A stretch of 64,000 bases of DNA from Reichenbachiella carrageenanivorans (GCF_025639805.1 NZ_CP106735.1:2258501-2322500); one strand, 5' to 3'. Counted from the stretch's first letter, positions 27,154 to 36,236 are shown. Program-made: numbers and translations. Notes: generated by a model not told the origin, from the letters alone.

Positions 27154-27567
27154 ATGAAGTTCATGAAATTTTTAATGACCGGTATCCTGTTTGGAATCGT
27201 GTTGTCCAAGTCTGAAGTGATCTCATGGTACCGTATTTATGAGATGTTCAATTTTCAATCTTTCCATATGTTTGGTATTATAGGTTCTGCTGTGGTGCTG
27301 GGGGCGATCATTACGCAAAGCATAAAGAAATTTGACCTTAAGTCTATCGTAGGAGAGTCTATTCAGTTCAATCCCAAAGTCAAATCTTTTTGGCGCTATC
27401 TATTAGGGGGTACTTTTTTTGGATTAGGCTGGGCTATGACAGGAGCTTGTCCAGGGCCAATGTTTGTCTTGGTTGGACATGGGGCTTCGGTTTTTTTACT
27501 TGTGATTACTAGTGCTATGTTTGGGACATTCTTATATGGCGTTTTGAGGAAGTATTTGCCGCATTGA
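27154..27567 (+). CDS. YeeE/YedE-family sulfur transporter, second half
   Basis: A 137-residue inner-membrane protein with about four hydrophobic segments and the second Cys-containing hallmark TGACPGPMFVLVGHG. It is expected to pair with the preceding 190-residue protein to form one transporter. The gene ends the sulfur operon, followed by a strong bidirectional terminator. Confidence 0.9.
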   Translation: MKFMKFLMTGILFGIVLSKSEVISWYRIYEMFNFQSFHMFGIIGSAVVLGAIITQSIKKFDLKSIVGESIQFNPKVKSFWRYLLGGTFFGLGWAMTGACPGPMFVLVGHGASVFLLVITSAMFGTFLYGVLRKYLPH

Positions 27568-27622
27568 GATTGTGTTTGTTGAACTTTGACAAGATTAAAG
27601 CTGATAAGTTTTCGAGGGCAGT

Positions 27623-27665
27623 AATAAAAAAAGCCTGTTTCGATTCGAAACAGGCTTTTTTTATT
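27623..27665. terminator. Bidirectional terminator between the sulfur operon and clpX
   Basis: A perfect 20-bp stem (27623-27642 with 27646-27665) and a three-base loop. The core AAGCCTGTTTCG is flanked by A and T runs, so it can serve both converging genes. Confidence 0.9.
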
Positions 27666-27682
27666 AAAAGAGAGTGGAGGCA

Positions 27683-28915
27683 TTACCCTGCTACTCTTAG
27701 TTTATTCAATTTAGATTTTTCGAACTTCTCTTCGGCGTAAGCTTTGGTGATGACCAATTTCTTTACCTCCGACTGAGAAGGGAGTTCAAACATGGCGTCG
27801 TTGATGATGGCTTCACATATCGAGCGAAGTCCACGAGCACCCAGTTTGAATTCTAGTGCTTTTTCTACGACATAGTCTAGCGCTCCTTTTTTGAATTCGA
27901 TGTCGATGCCCTCCATGTCAAACAGCTTGGTGTATTGCTTTACCAGCGCATTTTTTGGCTCGGTTAGGATTTGGCGCAACGCCTCTCCGTCTAGTGGGTT
28001 CAAGTGCGTCAGTACTGGTAGACGACCGATCAATTCAGGAATCAAGCCAAAGCTCTTTAAGTCCATGGCAGTGATGTACTGAAGCAAGTTCTCCTTGTTT
28101 ATCTCGCCATATGTATTTTGTTTCTTAGAGTTAAATCCAAGAGGTCTTGTGTTTAATCTATTGGCTATATTTCTGCTAATGCCATCAAATGCTCCTCCGC
28201 AAATGAATAAGATATTCTCTGTGTTTACAGAGATCATTTTTTGATCTGGATGCTTGCGACCTCCTTGAGGAGGTACATTTACGGAAGTTCCTTCCAGTAG
28301 TTTGAGCAAGGCCTGCTGTACGCCTTCGCCACTCACATCTCTAGTGATCGATGGGTTGTCAGACTTGCGAGATATTTTGTCGAGTTCATCGATGTATACG
28401 ATGCCGCGTTCAGCAGCTTCTACATCGTAGTCAGCCGCTTGTAGTAGTCGTGTAAGGATGCTTTCCACATCTTCGCCTACATAGCCTGCTTCTGTGAGTA
28501 CAGTTGCATCCGCGATGCAGAACGGCACTTGCAATATTTTGGCAAGTGATCGGGCGAGGTAGGTTTTGCCTGTTCCTGTTTCTCCCACCATCACGATGTT
28601 AGATTTTTCGATCGTTACATCGTCTTCGCTAGCGGGCTGCGATAGTCTTTTGTAGTGGTTGTATACAGCCACAGAGATCACGCGTTTGGCTTCGTCTTGA
28701 CCAATCACAAATTGATCTAGATGCTCTTTCATCTCAACTGGTTTAATCAGGTTGAAATTTGGTGCATCAAGATTGCTCTTGGTGTTCGATTCTTCATTTA
28801 GTATTTGATTGGCTTGCGCGATACATTTGTCACAAATGTGAGCATGTATCCCTGAGATCATCAAATCAACATCTTTCTTATTCCTTCCGCAAAATGAACA
28901 GGTTACTTGAGCCAT
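27683..28915 (-). CDS. clpX: ATP-dependent Clp protease ATP-binding subunit ClpX
   Basis: A 410-residue AAA+ unfoldase. An N-terminal C4 zinc-binding domain (CSFCGRNKK...ICDKC) is followed by the AAA core with Walker [16 protein letters not shown], Walker [11 protein letters not shown] and the ClpX pore/RKH region ([20 protein letters not shown]). The C-terminal sensor-2 motif is [12 protein letters not shown]. It pairs with the ClpP encoded upstream on the same strand. The 197-base gap to clpP contains a long inverted repeat, so the two genes may not be strictly co-regulated. Confidence 0.97.
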   Translation of the reverse strand: MAQVTCSFCGRNKKDVDLMISGIHAHICDKCIAQANQILNEESNTKSNLDAPNFNLIKPVEMKEHLDQFVIGQDEAKRVISVAVYNHYKRLSQPASEDDVTIEKSNIVMVGETGTGKTYLARSLAKILQVPFCIADATVLTEAGYVGEDVESILTRLLQAADYDVEAAERGIVYIDELDKISRKSDNPSITRDVSGEGVQQALLKLLEGTSVNVPPQGGRKHPDQKMISVNTENILFICGGAFDGISRNIANRLNTRPLGFNSKKQNTYGEINKENLLQYITAMDLKSFGLIPELIGRLPVLTHLNPLDGEALRQILTEPKNALVKQYTKLFDMEGIDIEFKKGALDYVVEKALEFKLGARGLRSICEAIINDAMFELPSQSEVKKLVITKAYAEEKFEKSKLNKLRVAG

Positions 28916-28999
28916 AATTTTTGTTTTTCAATGAATGAGCACTCCGCTTTTTTTGAAGTATGTATTTGCTGCCAGCAAAGGTCATTCAAAAGTTATTTG

Positions 29000-29047
29000 G
29001 TAATTAGTTATTAGCAACTATTCAAGTTTTGACTAATAACTAATTAC
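29000..29047. repeat. Perfect 15-bp AT-rich inverted repeat between clpP and clpX
   Basis: GTAATTAGTTATTAG at 29000-29014 is perfectly complementary to 29033-29047, with an 18-base spacer. It lies downstream of clpP and upstream of clpX on the minus strand. There is no following T-run, so it is not a classical terminator. It may be an mRNA stem-loop that separates the two messages, or a small palindromic element. Confidence 0.55.
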
Positions 29048-29112
29048 GCTTACTTATTAACTGACAATTGATCTAGCGACCATTTGCCTTTAAAATTCTT
29101 CAAAGATAACGA

Positions 29113-29787
29113 TTATTTGTCAGCTTTTCGCTCCAGTACTTCGTCGATCAAACCGTATTTTTTGGCTTCTGATGCTATCATCCAGTAATCTCGGTCAGAG
29201 TCTTTTTCAATCTGCTCGTATGTTTTGCCACTGTGCTTTGCTAGGATGTCGTACAAATCTTTCTTTACCGAAAGGGTTTGCTTGAGTGAGATTTCCATGT
29301 CAGAGGCTTGTCCTTGCATGCCTGCCATTGGCTGGTGAATCATGATTCTGGCGTGAGGCAGGGCAGCTCTTTTGCCTGCTGCACCGCCAGCTAGTAATAC
29401 AGCACCCATAGAGGCTGCTAACCCAGTACAGATAGTGTTTACGTCAGGGTTTACATAGTTCATGGTGTCGTATATGCCGAGTCCTGCATATACAGATCCT
29501 CCTGGGCTGTTTACGTATAGCAGAATGTCCTTTTTTGCATCTACAGATTCTAAGAAAAGTAATTGAGCGGTGATGATGTTGGCAATGTTGTCGTCTACAC
29601 CTGTGCCAAGGAAGATAATTCTATCCATGATGAGTCTCGAGAATACATCGATCTCACGGAAGTTGGTAGGGCGCTCTTCTATGACAGCACGAGTCATGTT
29701 TTCGATATGGCCAGTATACTGGTCAAAAGTGTTGCCGTTTATGTTTTGGCCTTTTACGGCGAAATCTCTGAATTCTTTTTTATCCAT
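29113..29787 (-). CDS. clpP: ATP-dependent Clp protease proteolytic subunit
   Basis: A 224-residue serine protease that forms the degradation chamber for ClpX and ClpC. S126 lies in [14 protein letters not shown] and H151 in [11 protein letters not shown], with the usual Asp about 50 residues later. The frame is open to 29814, but ATG 29787 (MDKKEFRDF) gives the normal short propeptide-like N-terminus. The gene lies between tig and clpX in the conserved order tig-clpP-clpX. Confidence 0.95.
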   Translation of the reverse strand: MDKKEFRDFAVKGQNINGNTFDQYTGHIENMTRAVIEERPTNFREIDVFSRLIMDRIIFLGTGVDDNIANIITAQLLFLESVDAKKDILLYVNSPGGSVYAGLGIYDTMNYVNPDVNTICTGLAASMGAVLLAGGAAGKRAALPHARIMIHQPMAGMQGQASDMEISLKQTLSVKKDLYDILAKHSGKTYEQIEKDSDRDYWMIASEAKKYGLIDEVLERKADK

Positions 29788-29905
29788 TACTATAGGTGTT
29801 ATATACAGGTACAAAAAAACAAAAAAAGTCCTTAATACAAAGGGCTTTGCTTAAAGACGGAGCACGAAGGTAAAAGTTTATGAATTTAAACCGCTTATAA
29901 AAAGA

Positions 29906-29944
29906 AAAACCTGTCAAGCACAGTAATGTGACTAGACAGGTTTT
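29906..29944 (-). terminator. Terminator after trigger factor gene
   Basis: AAAACCTGTC (29906-29915) pairs with GACAGGTTTT (29935-29944). On the minus strand it follows the tig stop by about 20 bases and ends in a T-rich run. This suggests that clpP has its own promoter despite the conserved order. Confidence 0.7.
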
Positions 29945-29962
29945 CTTGAAACAAGTTGTCTT

Positions 29963-31282
29963 TTAGGCTTTCGCTTTGTACTCTTCGGCAGTTACTTCTT
30001 TGGCTTTGATCGAAATTGTTTCTTTGATGTAGGCCATTACTTTGTCGTTGAATACTTTTTCGTTCAATTTCATGTAGTTCTGACCTTCTTCACCTTTTAG
30101 GTAATTGTCAGCGAAAGCATCGATGTTTTCTTCCATTGCTTCAGACATGCCCATGGAGCCAAACTGTGCTCGGATCATATTTTTAGCTTCGTTTACTACG
30201 TCTTCGTGCTCTGTCTTGATCTCGCTATCTTTAGAGATTTTGTTTTTGATCAAAGACCATTTCAAATCGTTGGCATACAATGGGTAGTCCTTGTCGATTT
30301 GTTCTTTGGTGAGCTGATTTTTATTAGATAGTTCCAGCCATTTCTTCAAGAAAGTGTCTGGCAATTCCATCTTAGTTTTATCGATAAAAGCATCTCTGAT
30401 TTTAAGCTCAGTATACCCTTCGGTCTCTCTATTGTAGTTGTCTGCAATTGTTGCCTTTACTTTTTCTTTGAATTCTTCTTCCGTTTTCACGGCGTCTTTT
30501 CCGAAAGTTTTGTCGAATAGTTCCTGATTCAATTCGGCAGGTACTGTTCTGTTTACATTCTTTACTTCGAATTTAATTTTGCCTTTCAGTTCTTGATTGG
30601 CTTCTCCGAGGAATGTTTTTCTGATGTCTTCGTCTTTGATGGCTTTGGCAGGATCGAATTCGATAACGTCGCCAGATTTTTTGCCAATAAAGTCTTTCTG
30701 CGCTTTTTTCTCTACATCGTTGATGTCGAGAAGTGCACCTGCGTTTTCTTCTTCTCCTTCAGTGAGAATATTGCCGAATAGGGCATCGCCAGCTTCAGAC
30801 ACTTTAGGATTGGTTGTTTCGCCAAACTGCTTTTTTAGGTTGTCTAGAGTCTCGTCTAGCAATTTGTCGTCGACTTTGATTGTGTAAGTATCGACCTTGA
30901 TTTTTTTATCGACCTTCAAGTCAAATTCAGGAACGATCCCGATTTCATACTCAAATTCGAATTCTTTGCCATTCGCCCAGTCTAGTTGAGCTGCTTTTTC
31001 AGCGTTGGGTAGTGGATCTCCTAAGATTTGGATATCATTTTCCTTAATGTAGTCCATTACCTTGTGTGATACCATGTGATTGATCTCATCTACAAGAATG
31101 GAGTTGCCGTACATTTTCTTAACCAAGCTTTGAGGAACTTTGCCGGGTCTAAATCCTTTGACTTGCGCCTTTTTGCTGTACTCCTTTAGTTTTTCTTCAA
31201 CTTTGGGTTGATAATCAGCCTCCTTTAAATTAATTTTAATAAGAGCCTCTACTTTTGAAATTTGATCTAATTGAATATCCAA
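29963..31282 (-). CDS. tig: Trigger factor (peptidyl-prolyl isomerase / ribosome-bound chaperone)
   Basis: A 439-residue ribosome-associated folding chaperone. The N-terminal ribosome-binding domain carries VKGFRPGKVPQSLV, which includes the GFRxGxxP signature. The central FKBP-like part is degenerate, as is common in Bacteroidota, and the C-terminal helical domain is rich in Lys and Glu. The start is a TTG at 31282: an in-frame TAA lies five codons upstream, and MDIQLDQISKVEALI matches the family N-terminus. It is first in the tig-clpP-clpX order, with tRNA-Leu just upstream on the same strand. Confidence 0.93.
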   Translation of the reverse strand: MDIQLDQISKVEALIKINLKEADYQPKVEEKLKEYSKKAQVKGFRPGKVPQSLVKKMYGNSILVDEINHMVSHKVMDYIKENDIQILGDPLPNAEKAAQLDWANGKEFEFEYEIGIVPEFDLKVDKKIKVDTYTIKVDDKLLDETLDNLKKQFGETTNPKVSEAGDALFGNILTEGEEENAGALLDINDVEKKAQKDFIGKKSGDVIEFDPAKAIKDEDIRKTFLGEANQELKGKIKFEVKNVNRTVPAELNQELFDKTFGKDAVKTEEEFKEKVKATIADNYNRETEGYTELKIRDAFIDKTKMELPDTFLKKWLELSNKNQLTKEQIDKDYPLYANDLKWSLIKNKISKDSEIKTEHEDVVNEAKNMIRAQFGSMGMSEAMEENIDAFADNYLKGEEGQNYMKLNEKVFNDKVMAYIKETISIKAKEVTAEEYKAKA

Positions 31283-31312
31283 AATTGTGATCTTTTAAGG
31301 TATGAATTCAAA

Positions 31313-31354
31313 AAATTAAAAACCCTCTAGCCTGAATATTTACAGGAAAGAGGG
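31313..31354 (-). terminator. Terminator after tRNA-Leu
   Basis: On the minus strand CCCTCT and AGAGGG (31349-31354 and 31323-31328) pair, with an inner CCTG/CAGG extension, followed by a T-rich tract (31313-31322). It ends the tRNA transcript before tig. Confidence 0.7.
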
Positions 31355-31363
31355 TGATTATTG

Positions 31364-31445
31364 TGCGGATGGAGGGACTCGAACCCCCATGCCTCGCGGC
31401 GCTAGATCCTAAGTCTAGTGCGTCTACCAATTTCGCCACATCCGC
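31364..31445 (-). tRNA. tRNA-Leu (anticodon UAG)
   Basis: On the minus strand an 82-base cloverleaf begins GCGGATG and ends CATCCGC plus discriminator A, the Leu identity base. The anticodon stem CTAGA/TCTAG encloses the loop CTTAGGA, giving anticodon TAG (reads CUA and other CUN codons). A long variable arm (GCGCCGCGAGGC region) marks it as class II, and GGTTCGAGTCC supplies the T arm. The 3' CCA is not encoded. Confidence 0.95.
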
Positions 31446-31467
31446 ATGTGTGAAATTTTTGGAAGTG

Positions 31468-31498
31468 CAAAGTTAAGTAGATAATTCAATTTGACAAT
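31468..31498 (-). promoter_or_regulatory. Promoter of tRNA-Leu
   Basis: The -7 element TAACTTTG (31468-31475, minus strand) matches TAnnTTTG. A TTG at 31495-31497 lies 19 bases upstream, the preferred -33 spacing in Bacteroidota. Predicted transcription starts about 15-18 bases before the mature tRNA 5' end. Confidence 0.65.
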
Positions 31499-31603
31499 AG
31501 GTAAGGCTAAAATATTTTTGTTTTTTCTAGGCCTCTGAAATGAGACCGTTTGCATTTAGATTTGCTTGTAGATTATAGTACCATTTCAAAACCATATCAT
31601 AAG

Positions 31604-33835
31604 ATGGAGACACCCGTGCTGATTGACTTAGAAGAGGAGAAGAAAGAGATCATTCGCCGCTATAGAAAATTGCTCCGTCATGCAAAACCCTTCCTGAAAG
31701 ACAATGATGCTAAGGAGATCAAGAAAGCTTTTTACATATCTGTAGAGGCGCACAAGGATATGCGCCGAAAGTCTGGCGAACCTTATATTTATCATCCACT
31801 CGAAGTTGCAGACATCTGTGTCAACGAAATTGGGCTGGGTACTACTTCTATAATATCCGCACTTTTACATGATGTAGTAGAAGATACTGATTGGGAGCTG
31901 GAGGATATCAAGCGTGAGTTTGGCCCTAAGATCATGCGGATTATAGACGGGCTGACTAAGATCTCTGGTGTACCCGGAGAGAGTGTGTCTGAACAAGCTG
32001 AAAACTTCCGGAAGATGTTGCTTACGCTGTCGAGCGATACTCGGGTGATTTTGATCAAGCTGGCCGACAGACTTCACAACATGAGAACCTTGGAAAGTAT
32101 GCCAAGGCATAAACAGCTTAAAATCGCTTCGGAGACTTTCTATCTTTATGCACCATTGGCGCATAGGCTAGGCTTGTATGCCATCAAGACCGAGTTAGAG
32201 GATCTTTCGATGAAATATAGAGAGGCGGATGAGTATGAAGCTATTTCTAAGAAAATCGAGCAATCGAAAGATGATCGAAACAAGTTTATTCGAAATTTTG
32301 TACGGCCGATTCAGAAGTCAATCAATGATCAGGGCTATACCGTAGAAGTAAAAGGAAGAACCAAATCCATTTATTCGATAGCCCAAAAGATGAAAAAACA
32401 AGACATTCCTTTCGAGGAAGTATTTGACTTGTTTGCTATCCGAATCATTATAGAGACTGATCTTGAAAAAGAGAAGGCAGCATGCTGGCACATTTATTCT
32501 ATAGTCACCGATTTTTATCAGCCGAACCCAGATAGACTCCGCGACTGGGTGAGTATCCCGAAAGCCAATGGCTACGAGTCGTTGCATACGACAGTAATGA
32601 CTAAGAGAGGTCAGTGGGTGGAGGTGCAGATCAGAACCCGACGAATGGACGACATCGCAGAGAAGGGCTATGCAGCGCATTGGAAATACAAAGATGGTTC
32701 GGTCAAGGAAAATGAGTCTGCACTGGATATGTGGATCAATCGTGTACGTGAGTCGCTGGAACAAAATGATATTTCTGCCATAGAGTTTGTAGATGACTTT
32801 AGATCCAATTTGTTTTTGGAAGAAGTCTATGCGTTTACCCCAATGGGTAAATTGATCACGTTGCCTAATGGCTCCACTGCGCTGGATTTTGCCTTCGATG
32901 TACATTCGGAAATAGGAGCGACCTGCATAGGTGCCAAGATCAATCACAAACTGGTGCCGATCAATACCAAACTCAAAAATGGTGATCAGGTGGAAATTCT
33001 CACTTCATCGAAGCAAAAGCCCAAAGAGGATTGGTTGCGTTTTGTGGTGAGCTCAAAGGCCAAATCTGGTATTAAGGATTTCCTCAAAGAAGAAAAGAAA
33101 AAGGCTGCATTTGAAGGTAAGGAAATCGTGATAAGAAAGCTGAAGCAAATCAAGCTGACGCTAAATAATGATACGATTAACCGGTTGGTTGCTTACTTTG
33201 GCTCTAAAAGCCCATTAGACTTCTTCTTTGAAGTGGGTAGTGGAAAGATTGATTCGAAAGACATCAAGAAGATTAGCGAAATCAAAAAGGAAATCCCTAA
33301 CAAACCGAAACGAAATTTCGAAAGTCAGGAAGAAGTCAAAAGAACGATCAAGAAAGTGCACAATACGGGCACGGCAGACATGCTGCTGATTGGCGAAGAC
33401 ATGGATGTGGTGGATTATAAGTTTGCTAATTGCTGTAAACCTATTCCTGGCGACGACGTTTTTGGTTTTGTGACTGTGAGTGAAGGAATCAAAATACATC
33501 GGACCTCTTGTCCCAATGCCACTGAACTGATGTCCAATTATGGCTACCGTATCATTAAAGCCAAGTGGACTTCTCAGCAGCAGATTGCTTTTTTAGCGGG
33601 AGTCAAACTGATAGGAACAGACAGGCTAGGTATCGTCAACGACATTACAACGATTATTTCCATGGATCTCAAAGTGAATATGCGGTCGCTGACGATCCAT
33701 ACTGATCATGGTATATTTGAGGGTACTATTTCCGTATATGTGGATGATACGAGCCACCTCAATACCATGCTAGAAAAGTTGAAAAATGTGGAAGGAATAG
33801 AAAGTGTGAGTCGCTTTGACTTATATGATAAATAA
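31604..33835 (+). CDS. Bifunctional (p)ppGpp synthetase/hydrolase, RelA/SpoT family
   Basis: A 743-residue stringent-response enzyme that makes and degrades (p)ppGpp. The N-terminal HD hydrolase domain is intact (YIYHPLEVADIC and SALLHDVVEDTD). The synthetase domain has GRTKSIYSIAQKMKKQ and IPKANGYESLHTTVMT. A TGS domain (VYAFTPMGKLITLPNGSTAL) and a C-terminal ACT domain follow. The HD motif being complete argues for hydrolase as well as synthetase activity. The ATG at 31604 is chosen; the frame is open to a TTG at 31550. The Fur-family gene follows about 60 bases later. Confidence 0.95.
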   Translation: METPVLIDLEEEKKEIIRRYRKLLRHAKPFLKDNDAKEIKKAFYISVEAHKDMRRKSGEPYIYHPLEVADICVNEIGLGTTSIISALLHDVVEDTDWELEDIKREFGPKIMRIIDGLTKISGVPGESVSEQAENFRKMLLTLSSDTRVILIKLADRLHNMRTLESMPRHKQLKIASETFYLYAPLAHRLGLYAIKTELEDLSMKYREADEYEAISKKIEQSKDDRNKFIRNFVRPIQKSINDQGYTVEVKGRTKSIYSIAQKMKKQDIPFEEVFDLFAIRIIIETDLEKEKAACWHIYSIVTDFYQPNPDRLRDWVSIPKANGYESLHTTVMTKRGQWVEVQIRTRRMDDIAEKGYAAHWKYKDGSVKENESALDMWINRVRESLEQNDISAIEFVDDFRSNLFLEEVYAFTPMGKLITLPNGSTALDFAFDVHSEIGATCIGAKINHKLVPINTKLKNGDQVEILTSSKQKPKEDWLRFVVSSKAKSGIKDFLKEEKKKAAFEGKEIVIRKLKQIKLTLNNDTINRLVAYFGSKSPLDFFFEVGSGKIDSKDIKKISEIKKEIPNKPKRNFESQEEVKRTIKKVHNTGTADMLLIGEDMDVVDYKFANCCKPIPGDDVFGFVTVSEGIKIHRTSCPNATELMSNYGYRIIKAKWTSQQQIAFLAGVKLIGTDRLGIVNDITTIISMDLKVNMRSLTIHTDHGIFEGTISVYVDDTSHLNTMLEKLKNVEGIESVSRFDLYDK

Positions 33836-33849
33836 TATCTTTAATAGGC

Positions 33850-33857
33850 TATATTTG
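33850..33857 (+). promoter_or_regulatory. Putative -7 element for the Fur-STAS-purA unit
   Basis: TATATTTG matches TAnnTTTG and lies 39 bases before the TTG start of the Fur-family gene, in the short gap after rel. Confidence 0.45.
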
Positions 33858-33896
33858 CCCGCGGAAAAACAACCGTGCTTTATAAAAGTTCGATAA

Positions 33897-34367
33897 TTGA
33901 GCGAAATCAAACACCATATTGATCCTAAGACCAAAATTTATGAAGAGGTAAAAAACATCTTCACTAAGTTTTTGGAATCTAAGTCTTTGCGTAAGACCCC
34001 AGAAAGATATGCCATTCTGGAGGAAATATATAGTAAGTCGGGACACTTCGATGTGGAGACTTTATACATCAGTATGAAGAACAAAAACTATCGTGTGAGT
34101 CGAGCGACGGTATATAATTCACTAGACCTATTGGTAGAGTGCGATTTGGTGACGAGACATCAATTTGGGCAGAACTTGGCGCAGTACGAAAAGTCTTATG
34201 GCTTCAAGCAGCACGACCATATCTTGATGGAAGGCAGTGGCAAAGTACTGGAGTTTTGTGATCCACGAATTCAGAATATCAAACACACCTTGGAAGAGAT
34301 GTTTGATATTGACATTACTCATCACTCGTTGTATTTCTTTGCAAAAGAAAAAACGAACAAACAGTAA
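33897..34367 (+). CDS. Fur-family transcriptional regulator with altered zinc site
   Basis: A 156-residue winged-helix metalloregulator. The DNA-binding part is clear: [27 protein letters not shown] and [19 protein letters not shown]. The dimerisation part has [16 protein letters not shown] and VLEFCDPRI. In typical relatives a CxxC motif precedes GKVLEF; here it is [10 protein letters not shown], and the second C-terminal cysteine pair is also absent, so the structural zinc site is missing. The start is a TTG at 33897, directly after an in-frame TAA at 33894, with no in-frame ATG before the DNA-binding helices. It is followed after 14 bases by the STAS gene. Confidence 0.9.
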   Translation: MSEIKHHIDPKTKIYEEVKNIFTKFLESKSLRKTPERYAILEEIYSKSGHFDVETLYISMKNKNYRVSRATVYNSLDLLVECDLVTRHQFGQNLAQYEKSYGFKQHDHILMEGSGKVLEFCDPRIQNIKHTLEEMFDIDITHHSLYFFAKEKTNKQ

Positions 34368-34381
34368 ACAATACTCACCCT

Positions 34382-34723
34382 ATGAATTATAAAATTAATC
34401 ACGAAGGTGACCTAGTGCTCATTACTTTTGAAGGCGACCTCATTGGAGAAGAAAATGGCCCCGAAATTATTGAAGCAGTAAATGATACATTAAGCAACGA
34501 CATCATCAAGTGCGCAGTAGATATAACTGATGTGAGGTATATCAACAGTAGTGGCATTGGTGTACTCATCACTATCCTTACCAAATTTAGAAATAAAGGC
34601 GGCGAGGTTATATTAGTGAACCCATCTGATCATGTTAAAAAACTATTGGCTATTACCAAACTCAACGCCATTTTCACGGTAGTTGATAGCATAGCTGATG
34701 CTAAAAAAGAACTAAATAAATAA
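34382..34723 (+). CDS. STAS-domain anti-sigma-factor antagonist-like protein
   Basis: A 113-residue cytoplasmic SpoIIAA-like protein. The STAS core is visible: CAVDITDVRYINSSGIGVLITI, with Ser-Ser at the usual phosphorylation site, then GGEVILVNPSDHVKKLLAITKL. Such proteins are phosphorylated and released in partner-switching pathways with kinases and phosphatases, none of which lies nearby. It is seven bases from purA, and the Fur-STAS-purA order suggests one transcript. Confidence 0.9.
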   Translation: MNYKINHEGDLVLITFEGDLIGEENGPEIIEAVNDTLSNDIIKCAVDITDVRYINSSGIGVLITILTKFRNKGGEVILVNPSDHVKKLLAITKLNAIFTVVDSIADAKKELNK

Positions 34724-34730
34724 TAACCAC

Positions 34731-35999
34731 ATGTCTGTAGATGTATTGCTTGGACTTCAATGGGGAGATGAAGGAAAAGGTAAAATTGTAGATTTTCTCA
34801 CACCAAAGTATGACGTAATCGCAAGATTCCAAGGAGGCCCTAATGCGGGACATACCTTGAAGTTTGGCGACACCAAACACGTTTTGCACCAAATACCCTC
34901 TGGGATTTTTCATAAAGGCGCTGAAAATGTGATCGGTAATGGCGTAGTGCTAGATCCAGCCATATTTAAGAAAGAAATTTTAGCTTTAGAGAAATTCGAA
35001 AACTACAATAAAAATAGTTTGTTGATTTCAAAAAAAGTACAGCTCATCTTGCCTACCCATAGAGTTTTGGATGGTGCCTATGAGCAAGCCAAGGGCGACA
35101 AAAAAATCGGATCCACTCTCAAGGGAATAGGGCCTACATACGAAGATAAAATATCAAGAGTAGGACTAAGAGCAGGAGACATCCTAAGCCCTGATTTTGC
35201 AGATAAGTATGAAGCCCTGAAGCAACGGCATTTAGGTATTCTTTCTAGATACGATTTCGAATTTGATCTTACAGAATTGGAAACAGCCTTCTTAGAAGGT
35301 GTTGAATTTCTAAAAACTTTCCAGTTGATTGATAGCGAATATCACTTGAATCAAAAACTATCTGATGGCAAGTCCATCTTGGCCGAAGGCGCACAAGGTT
35401 CTTTGCTCGATATCGATTTTGGTAGTTATCCGTTTGTGACTAGCTCTAACACAACTACTGCCGCAGCCTGTACAGGTCTAGGTGTAGCGGTTAATAAAAT
35501 CGGTGAGATATTCGGCGTATTTAAAGCATACTGCACAAGAGTGGGGAGTGGGCCGTTTCCAACCGAGCTCAACGATGAGACTGGAGAATTGCTAAGAAAG
35601 AACGGAGGCGAATTTGGAGCGACTACTGGCCGTCCTCGTAGATGTGGGTGGTTGGATTTACCAGCGTTGAAATATGCCATCATGGTGAATGGTGCGACTC
35701 GTCTGTATATGATGAAGGCTGACGTGCTTTCTGGATTTGAGACGATTCAGGTTTGTACTTCTTACAAAGATGCTGATGGTAATCTGACAGATCAATTGCC
35801 TTATGATCTCAACGATGGGACAGTGACTCCTGTGTATCAATCTTTCGAAGGCTGGTCAGAGGATCTGACAGAAGTGTCTTCTTACGATGCGCTTCCTGCT
35901 TCTTTGAAAGCTTATGTAGAGTTTATTGAGCAGCACGTAGGCTTGCCAATCGACATTGTGTCTGTTGGTCCAGATAGAAAACAAACTTTGCTGAAATAA
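34731..35999 (+). CDS. purA: Adenylosuccinate synthetase
   Basis: A 422-residue enzyme that joins IMP and aspartate using GTP in AMP synthesis. GTP-binding GDEGKGKIVDFL is at the N-terminus with the catalytic Asp, followed by GPNAGHTLKF, GSTLKGIGPTYEDKISR, and EGAQGSLLDIDFGSYPFVT. The last is the usual P-loop-like region for this family. The ATG is unambiguous. A strong terminator follows at 36020. Confidence 0.97.
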   Translation: MSVDVLLGLQWGDEGKGKIVDFLTPKYDVIARFQGGPNAGHTLKFGDTKHVLHQIPSGIFHKGAENVIGNGVVLDPAIFKKEILALEKFENYNKNSLLISKKVQLILPTHRVLDGAYEQAKGDKKIGSTLKGIGPTYEDKISRVGLRAGDILSPDFADKYEALKQRHLGILSRYDFEFDLTELETAFLEGVEFLKTFQLIDSEYHLNQKLSDGKSILAEGAQGSLLDIDFGSYPFVTSSNTTTAAACTGLGVAVNKIGEIFGVFKAYCTRVGSGPFPTELNDETGELLRKNGGEFGATTGRPRRCGWLDLPALKYAIMVNGATRLYMMKADVLSGFETIQVCTSYKDADGNLTDQLPYDLNDGTVTPVYQSFEGWSEDLTEVSSYDALPASLKAYVEFIEQHVGLPIDIVSVGPDRKQTLLK

Positions 36000-36019
36000 G
36001 TCTCTTATTTTTCAGAATA

Positions 36020-36061
36020 AACAAAAAAACCAGATGAGGAAACTCATCTGGTTTTTTTGTT
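36020..36061 (+). terminator. Terminator after purA
   Basis: A perfect 19-bp stem (36020-36038 with 36043-36061), a GAAA tetraloop and a T7 run. The core is CCAGATGAG / CTCATCTGG. Confidence 0.9.
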
Positions 36062-36071
36062 ATAGGGCGTT

Positions 36072-36079
36072 CCCCCCCC
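36072..36079. repeat. C8 homopolymer tract
   Basis: Eight consecutive cytosines upstream of the LPP20-like gene in an otherwise AT-rich leader. Long C tracts are candidates for slippage; only the tract itself is observed. Confidence 0.5.
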
Positions 36080-36104
36080 AATCTCATCATTCAATATACC
36101 TATC

Positions 36105-36116
36105 GCTAGGTATATG
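36105..36116 (+). promoter_or_regulatory. Shared leader motif GCTAGGTATATG, copy 1
   Basis: An exact copy of the 12-base motif, 120 bases before the LPP20-like ATG. Here it forms part of a dyad, ATACCTA-TCGC-TAGGTAT, at 36096-36113. Its function is unknown; operator or promoter element are both possible. Confidence 0.55.
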
Positions 36117-36236
36117 TTCTAGGTGTTTTATTCGTGTTTTTTGCTTTGATAGTTCAAAGACTTGTTGTCCCTAGGGTACTTGTATGGACTATCGATTTCA
36201 TCGAAAATAGATTAGAGACGAATAAAAAACACAATC

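Noticed and set aside
32318..32947. Long 209-codon frame on the minus strand inside rel
   Set aside because: It is antisense to a well-conserved enzyme, its translation is low-complexity in character and rich in Cys/His/Tyr, and no domain is visible. It is a frame shadow.
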